From positions 8,075,685-8,139,684 of the forward strand of contig OZ007515.1 in NCBI GenBank assembly GCA_963931865.1: 64,000 bases of DNA, given 5' to 3'. Under the pieces are notes generated by a model that saw nothing but the letters and a program-made list of their open reading frames with translations, did no database searches and had not been told where the DNA came from. The stretch is from Axinella damicornis. Taxonomy: Eukaryota > Porifera > Demospongiae > Axinellida > Axinellidae. Each line of letters begins with the position of its first letter. Position 1 is the stretch's first letter. The position numbers and the translations under genes were made by a program. Positions 43,098 through 53,596 of this stretch are shown piece by piece.

Positions 43098-43927
43098 GTG
43101 TGTGAGTCTCAGCTCAATGAGTTACAAATGTGGAATGAACACACATGCAATTCACATCTTTGGCAGAATTGTTTCAACATAGCAAAGGTATCGGCCAGAG
43201 ATTTCATTTGCTGAAATGGTTGTCCCAGAGAGCAAATTTAATTTCAAGGGGACTGAAAGGTCTCAGTTGGGTGAATTTTCCTGGCAGCAGGGAGAGCCTC
43301 TCTGGTGTTGGTAGGGACAAGGTGCCTCCAGTGGGAATTCACACAGCCATGGTGATGCGGAGTGGATCAAACCCTTGTTGAGCTGCAACAGATTCTCAAT
43401 ACAGACGTGTGCATGTGTCTGTGTGCGTGCGAGTGCATGTGAGTGTGTGTGATGCAGTGAACTATGTACCGTACACTGAAAATTACCTCTGGAAATAGGT
43501 AGAGCCAGTTAGCATAGAACCAGGTAGAGAAAGGTTGAGCCATCCTGGTTGAGCCTCATGGGGAGAGCTATGGTAGAGAGCTAGGTATTCAGCCAGGCAG
43601 TGAGCAATGTAAACATGGAAGAGAGCAGGTAGAGTCCAGGAAGGCACCTCCATGCAGTACTGGGAAATCCGAGTCACACGGCCATGGTGATACTAAGTGG
43701 ATCAAACCCTTGTAGAGCTGCAACAGATTCTGTTAAATGCAATACTGACATGTGCATGACGTATGTGTGTGTGCGTGATTAGCTGTGTGAAGTATGTATA
43801 TACCCGAATGAGAGACAGGTTGTGAGCCAGGTAGGGTCAGCAGCCAAGCCATCAAATGGTCGGAAGGCACCTTGCTGCAAGTAGGGCATTTGGGAAGCCT
43901 AGCATGTCCACTCTCCTGGCACAAATC

Positions 43928-44012
43928 CACCATCGTACCGTGCGGAGCTGGTCGGGAGTATAGCCATGGCCTCGCGATAACAAAATGCTTTACCACTGAA
44001 CGGCTGAGTAGT
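43928..44012 (-). repeat. tRNA-derived SINE-like remnant
   Basis: Minus strand reads GCCGTTCAGTGGTAAAGCAT, an A-box-like sequence, followed by a degraded B box GGCTATACTCCC. No cloverleaf closes. Confidence 0.4.
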
Positions 44013-44127
44013 AGATGGGGGAACAGTGAGTGGTGAGAGGAGACCGATGAAGTGGCACAGCTAGACAGGAACGTTGGTGTAGAGTATAGAGAACTGACTT
44101 TGTGGAGAATAACTCGACGTCCACAAG

Positions 44128-45561
44128 CTTAGCTACTACAAAGAATTTAATCAAACAGTTTGGTATGGGGATTGTGATAGTAGGCCTGTTGCTATTTCCT
44201 GCTCGTGTGACTAGACAGCTTCTTGTAATGCAATCTACATACCATGCAGGATGTGAAATGGGAAAAGGTTGAATCTGTGCTTGCAAACATGTCTCATTAG
44301 ATCATTCATTTAGTATTAGCATAATTAGCTACTGTTCATCCAGACAGAGTACACCACTTTGTAACCTAACCACCATGTAACGAAAAAGGCTTGAAATGTT
44401 GCTGCTGTGTGGCTTGCTGTCATGTTTAATGCATCTGTGTTCCTGACAGCTTGCTGCACTTAGCTAGAATAGTATCTGAATTTGTTGAGCAGTTGAGATG
44501 GTCCATTGTACAATGTACATGCATGCTATTCTACCCCTGGCATTATCAACAAGAATAGAACAGCATTCTAGATGAATAGTTCAAGGCTGAGGCTGTGCAT
44601 TACAAACACACAACAAAGTTAATTTAACCTGTTTCGTAACTCCAAGCATGCACATACCCAGGACTTGAGGTTGTAATTTGCACTCTAATCTGCATAGCTA
44701 ACTTTATTAACTGTGGCCAATAAAATTTCCAATAATTGTTTGTATCCCAGTGTGCCTGCAGGTGAGGGCTGTTCAGGCTTACTGCCAAGGAAAGCCTCAC
44801 TTGATCTATAGACTATTGAGTCACTTACAAATGAATACACCTACACTGGAGTAGTCGGACCTGATTAAGCTTAGCAATATTCTAGTCCAGTGATGATGTG
44901 TCTCACTCAGATATATCTATGATTATTACTGAATAAATGACCATTTCCATCAGCGTACACCAACTTCATGGTGCGGGGATTCCCCACTTCTATAATATTA
45001 TGAGAGGACGTCACAGTGGGACAGCATACGCACCATGGTATACCACCTCATATTAGAAGCCGCATGGAAAAGTTTGCTATATGACAGACAGTGTCTGGGT
45101 CAGGAGAGGCACGAGTGACACAAGATGGTTGCCAATCTCCTAATTTGATGATGGTAGTCATTGTTGGAATTCCTATGCCCTTGGTAGCTTGTACACTTGG
45201 CCAATGAGAAATCCCACTCAGAAATCACTGAAATATTTGCTTAAGTACTGTATTTACAGCATGCTTCACTATCATGGTTACTCGTGTGTGATTTATCGCC
45301 TGAAGTTACAATTCCCCTAATGTTTGCGAATCAACCTGTCCTGACACGTCTACATCCATGAAGTTTCTCCCTGAGCTGCACCATTGAGCTGAATACAGCA
45401 GTGGGCGATGTCAGTTATGTTGTGTCTGTTCCATATGTCTAGATTTCTTATAATGCAATCACATGCAGTCATACCGGCTATTGAGTCACGCAAACTGTGC
45501 ATGCATGATTGCGGCATGACTCAGTTTCCACCATGGATGCCCTTGCTTCCACTTCGAAACA
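44128..45561. other. upstream region of TGF-beta gene 3, second part
   Basis: Homologous to 34440-36229. Contains a 68-bp micro-inverted piece of the conserved block (44927-44995), the rest of the block to 45250, and one 73-bp module (45428-45500). No gene. Confidence 0.65.
44927..45250 (+). promoter_or_regulatory. conserved TGF-beta upstream block (gene 3), 5' part inverted
   Basis: 44927-44995 is the reverse complement of the matching part in genes 2, 4 and 6 (CAGCGTACACCAACTTCATG, GGGGATTCCCCAC). From ATGAGAGGACGTCAC at 45000 onward the block is in normal orientation. Confidence 0.6.
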
Positions 45562-45568
45562 TATAAAG
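45562..45568 (+). promoter_or_regulatory. TATA box of TGF-beta gene 3
   Basis: TATAAAG followed by AGAACCACATTCTTAGCAGTG, 93 bp upstream of the ATG. Confidence 0.55.
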
Positions 45569-45654
45569 AGAACCACATTCTTAGCAGTGAACACTACAGT
45601 CAATCCATCGATCTCTGTGAGCAGTCCAGAAGAATTGCCAAACTCCTTTGAAGA

Positions 45655-46878
45655 ATGAATTTCCACGAAATTCAAATACTTTCTTTCTCTCTGCAATTGC
45701 CATGGTGCATTGCCTCCCTATGAAGGAGCAGGTGGATGTATCAATGCAGGAACTGGCTGGAAGAATCAATTCAAAGCAAACATGTTGGGTAATCTAGGCT
45801 TGACAGAGCCACCTCCTTGAGATGCACCACTCACACAAGATGAGGAAAAAATCGTTGCAGCCTTCAAGGACTACCATAATGCTAAGGAAGCACGGAGAGC
45901 ATATGTGAAAAGTACCATACCGGTACCTACCATCACTACTGCATTTGTTGGAGAGCTGCAAAAACATGGTAAGTTGTTTTAGACGTTCACAGATAGATTT
46001 GCCTGACGATTTACCTCCATGCATGATAACCTCCATGATGTTCATTGTCTCCCTTACAGTTTTCTCTGCAAGAACAAACCAGGCAAGGTCTGCAAGTAAT
46101 GAAAGCACAGCAGATGGCTACTCTGTTCGGTTTGATCTGGACCTGCAAGAGACTAGTACAACAAACTCAATCATTCAGGTAGAGCTACTATATACTTTTC
46201 CAGGACTCTCCACTACCCTGCCAGAACAACACCCAATTTCGCATTGAAATTAAAGCTTCCACTGATGGACCGTCAAGTCCTGTTTTGAGCACCAAGCATA
46301 CCGGAGCAGAGGAACCTGGATACGTTACCATTGATATTACACCAATTCTTACCATCTGGCTCACTAACAACTCCATGGGACCTATTGTCCTTGAGATATC
46401 AGCTTACTGTTCAGGGTCCTCTCATTGCAACCGATCCCTTTTTGACGCTGGAGTTGGAGACAAATCACCAAAGCTGATCATCTCAGAAGAGGTAGAGGAT
46501 GGCTCATCACAAAGACGACTCAAACGACAGTCAGCAACTCAATCAGGAATTGGCTACTGCGAATCTGAAGGTGCAAATTTTTGTTGCCTGCATCCACTCA
46601 CTATCAATTTTAGGGATGATCTTGAGTTCACTTTTGTGCTTCAGCCCAGCCAATTTGATGCAAACTACTGTTCAGGCGTGTGCCCAGAAAGTGCTTCCTT
46701 CACCCCCCAAATTTTCGATTTTTACAGCCGACTTGGTGCAGGAAGCCCAGCGGGATCGATTGAGCCACACTGTGGCATACGTAATACTCTGAGTATTGAA
46801 GTGCTTGAGAGAGTTAATGGTGTTCTAATTATAGAGGAGCTCCAGGATGTGATTGTGACCTCCTGCAATTGTTCTTAA
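45655..46878 (+). pseudogene. TGF-beta-like ligand, gene 3 (pseudogene)
   Basis: Exon-like parts 45655-45968 and 46060-46878 with an intact GTAAGT...TTACAG intron between. Compared with its paralogs it has a one-base loss and a 9-base loss in the signal peptide region (45675-45690), a five-base insertion near 45770, a TGA at about 45819-45821 where the others read Pro, and a four-base insertion near 46191 in exon 2. The downstream prodomain, RLKR site and mature domain (through the stop at 46876-46878) remain open in one frame, with eight cysteines and EPHCGIRN. A translation from ATG 46285 would lack any signal peptide. So it cannot make a secreted ligand, but it can act as a sequence donor: its 3' half is very close to that of gene 5. 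Confidence 0.9.
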
Positions 46879-49263
46879 CACATCTATACATCCTGCAACG
46901 CCGAGTACAACATACATTTTATAGCAGGATTTGCCCTGATGTATGAGTAGCTAGTGCTCTATAGCTTTATACTTTTGCATCAATCACTTCCTGTGATTGC
47001 TGTTAATGAATGCTTTCTTTTGCCTTGTCACAAGTGAACATTAAAATTTCATATTTGAGTGATGCTGAGAATATAGAAGTGGTTCTGACATTCTATCATA
47101 CAGCAATTATTCCAGTGTTTGAGTGAACTTCCATTCCGTGATTTGATCCTTCAAGATTAGGCACATAACTACCTGCAGGGATATCACTTAGCTTGATGCA
47201 TCTACTTGTGACTAGTGCTCAACACCACCTGCAAGGCTCTTGATGTATCTGAATATTGATCCTTAAAATTAGAGCACCTAAGGAAGATGAACATGTTGCA
47301 TATCCGGCAGAGAGCAGTGGCCTCAGTATACACATTCCCCATGTAGAGGGTTCAATATCTTCTTGGTGGCTATATTATGTTGGGTGACTAGGTTGAGTAT
47401 TCTGGGCGGCTTTCGTTCATACAAGATTGCTCTGTACCACTCTAGGAGTGTGCTTCAGCCCCAGTGCAAAACAGGAGCTTAGCTACATGCGCTACTACAA
47501 GGAATTTAATCAAACAGTTTATTGTGATAGTAGGCCTGTTTCTATTTCCTGCTCATGTGACTAGACAGCTTCTTGTAATGCAATCTACATACCATGCAGG
47601 ATGTGAAAATGGGAAAAGGTTAATCTGTGCCTCAGATCAGCATAATTATACTGTTCATCCAGACAGAGTACACCACTTTGTAACCTACAGTAACAATATG
47701 TCCACAATGTAATGAAAAAGGCTCGAGATGTTGCTGTTGTGTGGCTTGCTGTCATGTTTAATGCATCTGTGTTCCTGACAGCTTGCTGCGCTTAGACTAG
47801 TAGCTATCTGAATTTGTTGAGCAGTTGAGGTCCATTGTACATGCATGCTATTCTACCACTGGCATTATCAACAAGAATAGAACAGCACTCTAGATGAATA
47901 GTTCTTCATCATTAATAAAGCTGAGGCTGTGCATTACAAACACACACCAAGGTTATTTGAACTTGTTTTGTAACTCCAAGCATGCACATAGCTACCCAGG
48001 ACTGAATTGAGGTTGTAATTTGAACATGTTCACTCTAATCTGCATAACTTCATTAACTGTGGCCAATATAATTGGCCCAGTGTGCCTGCAGGTGCAGTGT
48101 GCCTGCAGGTGAGGGCTGTTCAGGCTTACTGCCAAGGAAAGCCTCACTTGACCTATAGACTTGTAACTCAAATGAATACACCTGCGCTGGAGTATATAGC
48201 CGGACCTGAGCTCAGCAATATTCTAGTCCAGTGATGATGTGTCTCACTCAGATACTACCGGTATGATTATATGGTTGGCTAGTGTGAGTCAGTAGTAGCT
48301 AAATTCACTAGTTCTCTGCTCATGATCATGCAGCACTGTTACCATCAGTGAAATAGCAGTATACAGTAACTGCTGGGAAAATGTGAGAGCTGATTTTGCC
48401 TGTAGAAGTGGGGAATCCCCGGCACCATGAAGTTGGTGTACGCTGATGGAAATGCAGTCATTTATTCAGTACATGAGAGGACGTCACAGTGGGACAGCTA
48501 CATGCCAACATGCCAAACCACCTCACATCAGAAACCCCATGGAAATGTTTGCTATATGACAGACAGTGTTAGGGTCAGGAGAAGCACGAGTGACACAACA
48601 TGGTTGCCAATCTCCTAATTTGATGATGGTAGTCATAGTTGTAGGAATTCCTATGCCCTTGGTAGCTTGTACACTTGGCCAGTGAGAAATCCCACTCAGA
48701 AATCACTGAAATATTTGCTTAAGTAGCTAGTTGTATTTACAGCACGCTTCACTATCATGGTCACTCGTGTGTGATTTATCGCCTGAAGTTACAATTCCCT
48801 AATCTTTGCAAATCAACCTGTCCTGATCGTGACACTGTCTACATTCAGTTTCTCCCTGAGCTGCACCATTGAGCTGAATACAGCAGCCGGTGATGTCAGT
48901 TATGTTGCGTCTGTTCCATGTCTAGAATGCAATCACATACAGTCATACCAGCTATTATATCTTTGTTAATCATTTCATCAACGTATCTTGCAGGATGTGA
49001 ATGCAGGAAAACTTTCTGTGCTTGCAAACATGAGCTTAGATCATTCTGATGGGATAGTAGTGATATGGAACCTTGTGGGCAATAGCTAGTTGCCTCACCA
49101 ATTTCTTCATCCTGACTGCTTCGCCAGCTAACCACTAATTAATTTGAGAGTGGACATTATGTCTGTTAGTTCCCCATCACGGAACGCAAGCTGTGGCTTG
49201 ACATGCATGATTGCGGCATGACTCGGTTTCCACCATGGATGCCCTTGGTTCCACTTTGAAACA
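46879..49263. other. 3' flank of gene 3 and upstream region of gene 4
   Basis: Colinear with 60301-63282, minus about 550 bp present at 60850-61440. Contains the conserved block at 48411-48725. The 63-residue frame starting in that block at 48427 is not conserved in genes 2 or 1, so I do not call it. Confidence 0.65.
48411..48725 (+). promoter_or_regulatory. conserved TGF-beta upstream block (gene 4)
   Basis: Plus-strand form, nearly identical to 62431-62745, with GGGGAATCCCC, AAGTTGGTGTAC and ATGAGAGGACGTCAC. Confidence 0.5.
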
Positions 49264-49270
49264 TATAAAG
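49264..49270 (+). promoter_or_regulatory. TATA box of TGF-beta gene 4
   Basis: TATAAAG, 93 bp upstream of the ATG, in the same context as in genes 2, 3 and 6. Confidence 0.55.
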
Positions 49271-49356
49271 AGAACCACATTCTTAGCAGTGAACACTACA
49301 GTCAATCCATCGATCTCTGTGAGCAGTCCAGAAGAATTGCCAAACTCTTTCGAAGA

Positions 49357-50565
49357 ATGAAATTCCACGGAATTCAACTACCAATTATACTTTCTTTTCT
49401 CGCTGCAATTGCCATGGTGCATTGCCTCCCTATGAAGAAGCAGGTGGATGTACCAATGCAGGAACTGGCTGGAAGAATCAAAGCAAACATGTTGGGTAAT
49501 CTAGGCTTGACAGAGCCACCTCCTCCAGATTCACCACTCACACAAGATGAGGAAAAAATCGTTGCAGCCTTCAAGGACTACCAAACTGCTAAGGAAGCAA
49601 GGAGAGCACATGTAGGTAGTAGCATTCCTACCATCACTACTGCATTTGTTGGAGAGCTGCAAAAACATGGTAAGTTGTTTAGGCATTCACAGATAGAGTT
49701 GCCTGACTCCATGCATGATTACTTCCATGATGTTCATTGTTTCCCTAATACAGTTTTCTCTGCAAGAGCAAACCACGCAAGGTCTGCAAGTAATGAAAGC
49801 ACAGCAGATGGCTACTCTGTTCGGTTTGATCTGGACCTGCAAGAGACTAGTACAATGGACTCAATCATTCAGGTAGAGCTACTACTTTTCCAGGACTCTC
49901 CACTTCCCTGCCAGAACAACACCCAATTTCACATTGAAATTAAAGCCTCCACTGATGGACCAAGTCCTGTTTTGAACACCAAACATACCGGAGCAGAGGA
50001 ACCTGGATACGTTACCATTGATATTACACCAATTCTTACCATCTGGCTCACTAACAACTCCATGGGACCTGTTGTCTTTGAGGTATCAGCTTACTGTTCG
50101 GGCTCCTCTCATTGCAACTGATCCCTTTTTGACGCTGGAGTTGGTGACAAATCACCAAAGCTGATCATCTCAGAAGAGGTAGAGGATGGCTCTTCACAGA
50201 GACGACTCAAACGACAATCAACAACTCAATCAGGAATTGGCTACTGCGAATCTGAAGGCACAACTTTGTGTTGCCTGCATCCACTCACTATCAATTTTAG
50301 GGATGATCTTGGATTCACCTTTGTGCTTCAGCCCAGCCAATTTGATGCAAACTACTGTTCAGGCGTGTGCCCAGAAAGTGCTTCCTTCACCCCCCAAATT
50401 TTCGAGTTTTACAGCCGACTTGGTGCAGGAAGCCCAGTGGGATCGATTGAGCCACACTGTGGCATACGTAATACTCTGAGTGTTCAAGTGCTTGAGAGAG
50501 TTAATGGTGTTCTAATTATAGAGGAGCTCCAGGATGTGATTGTGACCTCCTGCAGTTGTTCTTAA
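49357..50565 (+). pseudogene. TGF-beta-like ligand, gene 4 (single nonsense codon)
   Basis: Exons 49357-49669 and 49754-50565 around an 84-bp intron with good GTAAGT and TACAG sites. Signal peptide, RIKANMLGNLGL, prodomain, RLKR and an eight-cysteine mature domain are all in one frame except for TGA at 50119-50121, codon 227. Every paralog reads CGA (Arg) there, in AACCGATCC versus AACTGATCC here, a C-to-T change at a CpG. The stop lies in the prodomain just after SAYCSGSSHC, so no mature ligand can be made unless it is read through. The 84-bp intron is a multiple of three without a stop, so retention would keep the frame. It looks like a very young pseudogene or a null allele; a sequencing error is possible. 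Confidence 0.88.
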
Positions 50566-52846
50566 CACATCTATACATCCTGCAATGCTGAGTACAACAT
50601 ATATATACATTAGCAGGATTTGCCCCCATGTATGAGTAGTACTAGATTTCTGATGTTGCGTCTAATCACTTTAAATAGCGCAATGAATTTTTATTTTGCC
50701 TTGCAAATGGTCAACATTAAAATTTCATTAGCTACATACAATTGAGTTTCTCACATTCTGAGACCAGTACTCTCTATTGAAAATTCCCAAACACATTCAT
50801 CCTCCTTGGGTCTTCTTAATGTTGAGACTGGCAGGTATTGTTGAGCACTAGTCACAAGTAGATGCATCAAGCTACTGGAGTTCCCTGCAGATGTGCCTAG
50901 TTCAAATTGTATTATCTCAACGGATTAACATTACAGAATAGAAGTTTTCTAACTATCATCAAACACTGGAATTGTTGCATGATATAATGTCGAAACCATC
51001 TCTAGCTAAATATTCTTACATCAGAGGTGAGCTATAAATTCTATATAAATTCTACACAAATCTTTGAGACACCTGCTGTGATATCTACTGAACATGGCGG
51101 TAGCAACCAATGGTTGATACCTAGAATCAAGTCATGCACTTTTACTTCAGGAAATGTTTTTCATTCTCTACAAACCACTAGCAAAACTATCATGGACATG
51201 GTGACAGATGCTCCAGACTGTTTTGAAACCAACTTACAGGTGGGACAAGAAAATGAAAGCTGAAAGTCATGCAGACTGTTTTGAACATGTAGCTATACAA
51301 TGACGTGCTGTTTTTGTTTTTTCAGCACTGTGCTGTAGTTGTTGATGCTTGCATTTTTACTTAAAGGATTTAAGTTGAATCTGCATGGTGCATGATGATG
51401 GTATTTTGGTACCTGTGGCCCATATTATGTGATCTAGACAGACAAGTGAAAGCTGGAGGGTACTAGTACCTTACTAGTGAACTAGGGGGATGGGGTTTGT
51501 TAACTGCATGGGTCTCTTATGTTCCGTGTACCATGTAGCAAAGGACTGTAAATACACCACAGCTGTGGTTTAATATCAACCAACAAGGCGAACTGAGTAA
51601 ATTACAAACAAGGTGAGTCTTGACTGGGAATCGAAATCTCATAATGTATGATTGTGGTTCCGAAATGAATGGTATTTATTCCAATGGAGTGCACTTCACT
51701 GAATTAATGTAAATTACTAGAACTTGCTCAACAGGCCGCATGACATTGTGCTAATAGTGTGGTTACTGAGCCTCAGTGGAGTGACTGACGATCCATGACT
51801 TAATATTGTGTGATTGATCGAGTGCTATGTGGGGCCTGATGAAGGACATGGAAGGTAGCTAGGCTCCGTGGGTGGAGGACTACAATATGGAAAGGAAGTT
51901 ATGCTGATTCGAGGCTGGGATTGGCCCTCACACTGCTGCTTACCTATATTATAAATGGACCTTGAGCATATGCTCTTGAACACTACATTCCAGAACATAT
52001 GAGGTCACCCGCCTAGTCTGGCTAGCAAGTTAATCAGCATATCTGGCGAGGCCAGACTAGCACCCTCCTCACCTCCATACTCATCCAGAAAAAGGCAATT
52101 CGGTCTGCTGTGGCTTTCTGGAAAACAAGAGGGAGAAGTACTGCGTGCCTTGCCTAGAAGACTAGCGTCTCGAGACAGACAGGATCTAGGAATAAAGAGC
52201 TTTCCTCACTGCTGTTCTATCTCATTAGTCTAGCGGGCCCGGGCCAGCCCCCGAAGTTTCTCCAGCACGGTTGTCGATGATAGACCTTCAAAGGTGATGA
52301 AGACTGATGACTCAGAAGTGAGTAGGATAGAATGGTACAAGCATAATTTGGACTAGGAAGACAAGGAGTCACAAGGGCATTAAATCTGCGGAAATAAATA
52401 CTGCACAGGAATGCTGCATTGGGTTCTGTAATGAGGATGTTGTTGGCATGGTTACAGGAGGAGGCCAGAAAGTACTATGAAGAGAATAGACAAACATGTT
52501 TACCATCCTCCATTCCAAAGAGTCACTCCTTCAAATTCTGTCACACTTCATAAAGCAAGGCAGACACTTGTCTACTAGCTGAAGTATATAGTATGCATGT
52601 GAATGGTACTCGCCCAGTTAGCTAGTTATGCATCCATCTGTTAGCTAATGTATCCGTTCATTAACCAGAAATGTAATGCATCATCTGCTAGTGTTACCTG
52701 GTTAGTTTGCAGTGGAGTTCACTTAGTTTGCAGTGGGAGATGCTAATTGCACTGATACTGCTCCATCTCATGTGGGAGTTCACTGAAACTAGAGGAACCA
52801 TTCCATGGGTTATTTTAACACAGTATTTCTTCCAGTGAGCTAGCTA

Positions 52847-52980
52847 TAGCCTCATTCCCAGGCCAACCCCATTTTCTGTTCTTCAGTTTGCGTTGACAAT
52901 AATACACAGATGCGGAAGGCTCCTCTGCATCTTTCTGTCGCATAGCTACTGGACAATGTGCGAGCCTGGGAATGAGGCTA
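52847..52980. mobile_element. TAGCCTC-family MITE, 134 bp (copy in B')
   Basis: Duplicate of 11163-11296, carried along with the block. Confidence 0.75.
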
Positions 52981-53028
52981 TCTCTAGAGGTGACCTGTAA
53001 GCCATGTTGTTGGTTGAGGTGTATTTCG

Positions 53029-53403
53029 TAACCTTGTTCCCAGGCCCTGTCCAGCTTTTAACACCGGCGCGGGCCGGGGAGAAAGAAAGAATGAACAAAA
53101 TGAGCGATTGTTTTCTCGACTCCCGGGCCGCGTAGTCTAAGGAACGATTGCAAGTGCTTTGTAGGCATTATCATTGTATCTGCATGCTGGGTTAGTGTTA
53201 GCTTCTTTGGCCGTTATCCTGCCAGTACATTTTTGTTTACCCATGCACTGCAAATTTGTGGTTTACCCAGAAACGTGCCACTCCTCCACACGTTCACCTG
53301 ACGTCCATTTACGTCTCTGCAAGTTTCACCGGGCTTTCCCCGCGTTAGTACTGCAAGCGACAAACAGTTACACTTATGGTGAGAAGGCCTGGGAACGAGG
53401 CTA
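53029..53403. mobile_element. TAGCCTC-family MITE, ~375 bp (copy in B')
   Basis: Duplicate of 11345-11719, carried along with the block. Confidence 0.7.
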
Positions 53404-53596
53404 GGTACTCCCCCAGTTAGGTATGCATCCATCTGTTAGCCATTGTTTGGTTCATTAACCAGGATTTAAAAGTACTCTATCGATTATGTGTAGCTAGGTA
53501 GTAGCTAGTCACTCTGGCCAGTGACAGAGATAGCTCAGTAATTAGTTCGTGCTGCGTAAACTATCATCGGATTTTCCGAGTCTCTAACGTACAAGA

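Larger units (their letters stand above)
42148..44127. other. ~1.98-kb insertion private to the gene 3 upstream region
   Basis: Replaces a ~60-bp stretch present in the paralogs. It contains a degenerate AATACC array, a 31-base G run, a ~375-bp spaced duplication (43310-43400 versus 43675-43760, sharing CCATGGTGATNNNNAGTGGA and TCAAACCCTTG) and a tRNA-derived sequence. I see no conserved coding region. Confidence 0.6.
50566..53596. other. 3' flank of gene 4 and 5' flank of block B'
   Basis: From 50725 nearly identical to 9024-11912, including the small hairpin. No gene found. Confidence 0.7.

Noticed and set aside
48427..48618. 63-codon frame in the conserved upstream block
   Set aside because: The frame is broken or absent in the same block of genes 1, 2, 3 and 5.
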